Source: Argentina anserina
Taxonomy: Eukaryota; Streptophyta; Magnoliopsida; Rosales; Rosaceae
NCBI RefSeq assembly: GCF_933775445.1
Contig: NC_065875.1
Coordinates: 7,019,001-7,083,000, forward strand
Direction of reading: 5' to 3'
Length of the DNA: 64,000 nt
The number at the start of each line of letters is the position of its first letter. Position 1 is the first letter of the stretch. Positions 59,080-64,000 of the stretch are shown here, piece after piece. Under the pieces are notes generated by a model, which saw only the letters and a program-made list of their open reading frames with translations, ran no database searches and had not been told where the DNA came from. The translations under genes were made by a program, and so were the position numbers.

Positions 59080-59313
59080 ATGTCTCTCTCACTCTCGAAG
59101 TCTCAATCTCATTCCAAAATCCAAACTATCAGCCCTCTACAGAGATTGCAGTCTGCCCATAGCCACGAAGACCCAAACTCTCAGTCCTCTGCCGCCCAGT
59201 TGCACCGGCCAAAGGACCGCTCAGTACGCACCGCCAGATTGACTCTGAGTTCTCCACCTCCCTCATCCGCCCCCACCTCCCTCATCCACCTCCACCCTTT
59301 GGACAAGATTTAA
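59080..59313 (+). other. Ser/Pro-rich open frame inside the hAT element, unrecognised
   Basis: A 77-codon frame of low complexity (MSLSLSKSQSHSKIQTISPL and on). It is not recognisable as a BED zinc finger or other hAT part. It may be leader sequence or chance. Confidence 0.25.
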
Positions 59314-59959
59314 CCTTCCACAAACAAACATTCTCTGCTCATTTTGAAGGTAATCCACGAGTGAATACCTATTTCTAGTCTCTTTACTATGATGCTGGAG
59401 CTGTTTGATTCGCAAGATTGCTACTTTTGTTTGATTTACTTGTTGAAACTGAGCCCACCAAATGTTCCCTTAGGTTGAAATTTGATGTGATTGCAAGATG
59501 AAATGATGTTAATTATGATATAACATAAACAACGTTGGGAATTGTTGGGACTATCTGATGCCCTGGACTTGTTGGAGAGAGGGAGGGAGTTTCAGGCCAG
59601 TGGTGACTTTCACCAAGCTCTTCTTAGCTTTACTCAGGTAAACCCATTTTATGTTTTGCATTCAATTTAAGTTTGAAGTGTTTGTTTGGTTGAGTTGGGT
59701 CTTGTTTGGATAGATGGGTTATCAAATAACTACTGAGATTTTATCATGTTTGTGGTAACTTAATTTAATCTTCTCTTAACTAATTAGTAATTCATAGTTG
59801 TTTTGATGTTTAACCTTCTTGAGGATTATTACACTAAAAGAAACTATGGAAGCTAATCTACACCTTGAAGTTTATGTATTTTGAACTCGTTTTGTTTTGC
59901 AATCATTTGCTTACTTTTGTGTGATAAGTTGAGGGGTTGAAGGTGGGGAGAGGGGGGAG

Positions 59960-60272
59960 GTAAAACCTATTAAAATACCCAGTGAAGAGGAGGATTGGGG
60001 GATTTTAAACTGGTGGAAGGTGAATGGAGATAAATATCCAAACTTGCAATCACTTGCAAGAGATGTACTTGCAGTACAAGTGTCTACAGTTGCAAGTGAG
60101 TCAAGTTTCAGTACCGGAAAAATGGTGATAGATCCGTATCGAGCCTCTCTACTACCTAAGACTGTTGAAAATCTTATTTGCCTTCAAAATTGGCTGAAGT
60201 CTGATGCAATTATGGGGCTGAAATACGTTCCAGAACCAGGGGAAATGGAGACATATCAAGCCCTTGAAGCTG
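59960..60272 (+). pseudogene. hAT transposase C-terminal dimerisation region (hATC), remnant
   Basis: From about 59960 the frame reads PIKIPSEEEDWGILNWWKVN, then KYPNLQSLARDVLAVQVSTV, ASESSFSTGKMVIDPYRASL and LPKTVENLICLQNWL, the conserved end of plant hAT transposases (W-x-x-N-x-x-K-Y-P-x-L; S-x-V-A-S-E-S-x-F-S). Reading may splice out at GAAGCTG|GTATTATT (about 60272). The BED zinc finger, catalytic core and most of the insertion domain are missing, so the element is non-autonomous. Confidence 0.93.
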
Positions 60273-61107
60273 GTATTATTCTGATTTGTATTCTTAACAA
60301 TTTAAAGAACAACTTTATTTATTTAATGTCTTGAAGTTGATATGTATTTAGTATTTACATTCTTCATTCTTCTCATTAATGTGTTTTTTCTTGGTGTAGA
60401 ACATATAAAATAGGCTTTTAACAAGGCAACTACTCCAACTAGTGCTGCTTGTGCATCTACATCCGCACCAAGTGTGAGAACTACCAAAAGTTCGGAGGCT
60501 TCAGTTTCAACCTCTACACCTACCAACATTAGGAAGAAAAGGCAAAAAAAAAATTAAATGCGGAGAATCATAAGCATTTGGGAAGGTATGAACTGAAGAT
60601 GTTATAGATGATTAACATTGTAATTTGCTATGCTTTCTTGACTCTTTGATGAATTTGGTACTGTGGTTTGTTATTTTGTAATCTGGTGAGTCTCCTTAGT
60701 TTACCACTGAGACTTGACTATTTGATGAGTTTGGTACTTTATGAAGAAAACTTGAATGTTGATTGAATGATTGTAAATTTGTAATCATGAAGCAAATTAC
60801 TCTAGATAGTAGCAGTATTAGTTGTATTAGTTGATTTACTTTGTTACAGACTTCCACAATTGCATATTGCCAATATCATCAAGAAACATTGATGTTTCAT
60901 TGTTTATACAGAGTTTCAGCTACAGGTTTTTTTTGGAACCGTTTGGAACCGTTTCGGGACCGGAACCGTAATGGAACCGTTAGGAACCGAACCAAACGGT
61001 TCCTATTATGAAAAATACAAAAACCGAACCGTTTAAATAACACGGTTCGGTTTACGATTCCACATATTTTTGATTGTTTTGGAACCGTTTACAGCCCTAC
61101 TATAATC

Positions 61108-61635
61108 GGTATATTTAAAAATCCTTTCTGTTTTCGATCTGGAGCTGAACTTGCTGAAGTGGCCGTAGTGGTCGCAATCGATTTGGATGTCAATGATTCT
61201 ATCTCAATCAGTTTGGGAATTTGGATGATTTAGCTCTATAGAGAAGTTCCAGAAAATAAGCTCTACAGTTGTCGCAATCCTCTTCATCCTTTGCACCGAC
61301 TCACCCCTCCTCACCTCGCCCAACCACGTCGCCGCCACCATCTTTGCCACCGACGATATGTCGTCCAACACTGCCACCGACCCTACAGGCGGCTACGACT
61401 CCTTCCCTTTCTCTCGCTCTCTACTGCTCCTGCTTGTGCGACATACCAACTGGTGCGTCAAGTTGATTGAGCAGCTGGAGAGAGATCTAGGTTCTCACAG
61501 CAGGAGAAGCTCTTGAGACTCTCTGAGTAAACAGGCAGAAAACTAATGAGACCAAATTACCCTTTCAATCATGACATCTTTTAATAAACTAACGGTGTGA
61601 ATGACGTCATGTATGGTTGTCGGCTTGATATTGAA
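61108..61635. other. Non-coding between two hAT elements
   Basis: Pro/Ser/Thr-rich short frames at about 61269-61466 are not convincing as a gene. 61540-61643 is the inverted partner of sequence at about 58380-58450. Confidence 0.45.
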
Positions 61636-64000
61636 ATCTGATGTAGGCCTCATCATTTAGCCCGCGGACCCGAAAAGCCCGCGGAGGCCCGCAAGCCCGA
61701 CGGGCTTTTACCCGGCCCGCGAGAAAGCCCGCTTCCGTGGGTAGATGGCCGGGCTTAAATTAAAGGTGTGAAACCCGGCCCGGCCCGTCAAAAGCCCGCA
61801 AGGCCCGTGAGGCCCGGCCCACCAAAAGCCCGCAAGGCCTGGCCCGTAAAAGCCCGCCAAATAATAAAATATTATACATACATATTTTATTAGGTTTAGA
61901 ATAAAACTATTCCATTATGAAGCAACTATATTAAGGAAACTTCTTGGGATCGATCGACACCAGTAGATATGATCGGTATATATATTTAGTGACCCTGTAA
62001 AAATTTCATCTAATTCGGAACTCGTTTGACCATCGAAATTTCCGGTAAACCGAAAACAACACTAATATGTCATAAGGGAAGACCCATTACCAAAATGCGA
62101 ACACCAAAAGTCGTTTGCATATCTGAAATCACCTAATTTTTGTCACCGATTGTGTGTGGTCGCACCAAGGAAACCAATTTGGCAAAGCCCCGGTCAAAGA
62201 GGATTTTAATATGTCAAAACGCCTTTTTCTTTGTTAATCGTAGGTACGGACGGTCAAACAATATCCAAAACGGACGAAATTTTTACGGGTTCCCTAAATA
62301 TATATACCGATCACATCTACTGGTGTCGATCGACCATATTTCGAACTAGAGCTATTGATCGCCGAAGCGTCAACTAATATATCATACCCTTTATATTAGG
62401 TTTATATTAAAACTAACGCATTATGAAGCGACTATATGAAAGAAACTTGTCGGGATCGATCGACACCATCCGATGTGATTGGTATATATATTTAGTGACC
62501 CTGTAAAAATTTCATCCAATTCGGTCTTCGTTTGACCGTTGGAATTTTTGGTAAATCGAAAACACCACTATTATGCCCTAAGCGAGGACCTATTACAAAT
62601 ATGTGAATGCTGAAAGCCGTTTGCATATATGAAATCACCTAATTTTTGTTACCTATCATGCGCGGTCGAACTGAATAATTCTATTTGGCAAAGCCCCGGT
62701 CAATGAGGTTTAAATATGTCAAAACGCCTCTTTTTTAGTTGACCGTTGGTACGAACGGTCAAACCATGTCCAAAACGGATGAAATTTTTACATGTTCCCT
62801 AAATATATATACCGATCACATCTACTGGTGTCGATCGACCATATTTTGAATTTGAGTTGTCGATCGCCGAAGTGTCCACTAATGTATTATAACCTTGTAT
62901 TAGGTTTATAATAAAACTATCACATTATGAAGCGACTATAAGAAGGAAACTTCTCGGAATCGATCGACACCATCCGATGTGATCAATATATATATTTAAT
63001 GATCATTTTAAAATTTCATGCAATTCGGACCTCGTTTAACCGTCGGAATTTCCGGTAAACCAAAAACAACACTAATATGCCCTAAGGGGGGACTAATTAC
63101 CAAGATGCGAATGTGGAAATTTGTTTACATATTTGAAATCACCTAATTTTTGTTACCTATCGTGCGCGGTCGAACTGAATAAATCTATTTGGCAAAGTCC
63201 CGGTCAATGAGGTTTAAATATGTCAAAACACCTCTTTTTTAGTTGACCGTTGGTACGAACGGTCAAACTATATCCAAAACGGACGAAATTTTTACGGGTT
63301 CCCTAAATATATATACCGATCACATCTACTGGTGTCGATCGACCATATTTTGAATTTGAGTTGTCGATTGCCGAAGTGTCCACTAATGTATTATAACCTT
63401 ATATTAGGTTTATAATAAAACTATCACATTATGAAGCGACTATATGAAGGAAACTTCTCGGAATCGATCGACACCATCCGATGTGATCAATATATATATT
63501 TAATGATCATTTTAAAATTTCATGCAATTCGGACTTTGTTTAACCGTCGGAATTTCCAGTAAACCAAAAACAACACTAATATGCCCTAAAGGAGGACCAA
63601 TTACCAAGATGCGAATGTGGAAATTTGTTTACATATTTGAAATCACCTAATTTTTGTGACCTATCGTGAGCGGTCGAACTGAAGAAATCTATTTGGCAAA
63701 GCCCCGGTAAATGAGATTTTATTATGTGAAAACGCATTTTTTTTGTTGACCGAAAATTCCGACGGTTAAACAAGGTCCGAATTGGATGAAATTTTTACAC
63801 GGTCCCTAAATATATGTATCGATCACATCTGTCGATCGACAATATTCGAAACTAGAATTTATTTGTGACTTTTGTTTTAGAATGTTTTCTAACAATTCTT
63901 TTATTGTTTCAAACCCTTAAATTAGAGTATTATATTATTTTTCTAATACAAGCCCGTAAGGCCCGGCCCGTAAAAACCTGCAAGGCCCGGCCCAACCCGG
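61636..64000 (+). mobile_element. Large member of the GGGCC hAT MITE family, right end beyond window
   Basis: It starts TAGGCCTCATCATTTAGCCC at 61644. This is close to the reverse complement of the right end of the MITE at 40048-40617 (TAAGGGTCATCATTTAGCCC). GC-rich AAGCCCGC and GGCCCGGCCC repeats run to about 61856. After about 2.1 kb of different sequence they return at 63952-64000 (AAGGCCCGGCCC). The left flank ATCTGATG (61636-61643) is the expected 8-bp duplication; its partner would be outside the window. Confidence 0.8.
61888..63870 (+). repeat. Tandem array of about four 505-bp units, each with long inverted arms
   Basis: Units start (TATTAGGTTTA) at 61888, 62394, 62898 and 63402, a period of 504-506 bp. 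The last unit is shorter and more diverged near its end. Each unit holds a left arm (GATCGATCGACACCAG, then TATATATTTAGTGACC and GTAAAAATTTCAT; 61949-62045 in unit 1) and its inverted partner (GACGAAATTTTTAC, then CCCTAAATATATATACCGAT and TGGTGTCGATCGACC; about 62240-62337). About 200 bp separate the arms. No coding frame is convincing. Units 2, 3 and 4 resemble each other more than unit 1. Confidence 0.93.

Larger units (their letters stand above)
58755..61107 (+). mobile_element. Internally deleted hAT transposon, 2337 bp, perfect 8-bp target duplication
   Basis: The element is 58763-61099, flanked on both sides by CTATAATC (58755-58762, 61100-61107). The ends are TAGGGATGTTAA... and ...TTTACAGCCCTA (inverted repeat with two mismatches in 12). 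Both subterminal regions are crowded with the hexamer-like GGTTCGG/AACCGT in inverted orientations (58780-58930 and 60935-61095), typical transposase-binding arrays of hAT elements. A remnant of the transposase lies inside. Confidence 0.95.

Noticed and set aside
61269..61466. Ser/Pro/Thr-rich frame resembling a cell-wall protein
   Set aside because: Short, low complexity, without signal peptide or repeats; lies between transposons.
1..64000. CRISPR arrays, rRNA, bacterial operons, endogenous pararetrovirus
   Set aside because: No regularly spaced identical short repeats with unique spacers, no rRNA signatures, and all RT sequences belong to LTR retrotransposons by their motif order.

Overview
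The window is plant nuclear DNA. It has intron-containing genes with GT-AG junctions, an auxin-signalling (Aux/IAA) gene, and dense nested LTR retrotransposons and hAT elements. The repeat style suggests a eudicot, possibly Rosaceae. That placement is an impression from general repeat character and was not tested. I saw no bacterial, organellar, rRNA, tRNA or CRISPR features.

Layout. 1-3955: a decayed Ty1/copia element, cut by the window edge, split by a small repeat, and ending in a polypurine tract plus LTR. 3960-4455: a Ty3/gypsy scrap in which the RT active site is joined directly to the integrase zinc-binding region. 6256-15035: a degenerate Ty3/gypsy Tat-type element on the minus strand. 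It has terminal LTRs, a broken gag, archaeal-type RNase H and integrase, and also a plus-strand (antisense) gene remnant of the PF04195 'putative gypsy type transposon' kind. 17706-18308: an apparently intact non-canonical Aux/IAA gene, IAA33. 19039-28985: a second Tat-type element, structurally complete, with a 5-bp target duplication (CCGGG) and all pol domains still readable. 29428-31480: a probable solo LTR. 33052-34820: a short non-autonomous LTR element carrying only a gag fragment. 34821-41805: copia material in which one LTR has a polypurine tract on its left and a primer-binding site on its right. The pol of that copia is split by an LTR-like insertion and by a GGGCC-rich hAT MITE with a perfect 8-bp target duplication.

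The right third is more gene-like. 42989-47777 (minus) is a six-exon HAD phosphatase of the plant glycerol-3-phosphatase (GPP) type. Just downstream of it lie a truncated copy of the IAA33 exon/intron junction and a second exon-like relic. 50587-51399 is a single-exon, serine-rich plant-specific protein resembling membrane-associated kinase regulators. The end of the window is again transposon-rich. It holds a hAT MITE (53932-54630), an LTR-like block, a 2.3-kb hAT derivative that keeps the dimerisation exon of its transposase (58763-61099), and a second, larger member of the GGGCC hAT family (from 61644). That member has been filled by about four head-to-tail copies of a roughly 505-bp unit, each unit containing long inverted arms.

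Only three host genes look intact: IAA33, the GPP-like phosphatase and the MAKR-like gene. Nothing links them as a pathway. The main biology visible is successive transposon insertion, internal deletion and capture or duplication of host sequence.
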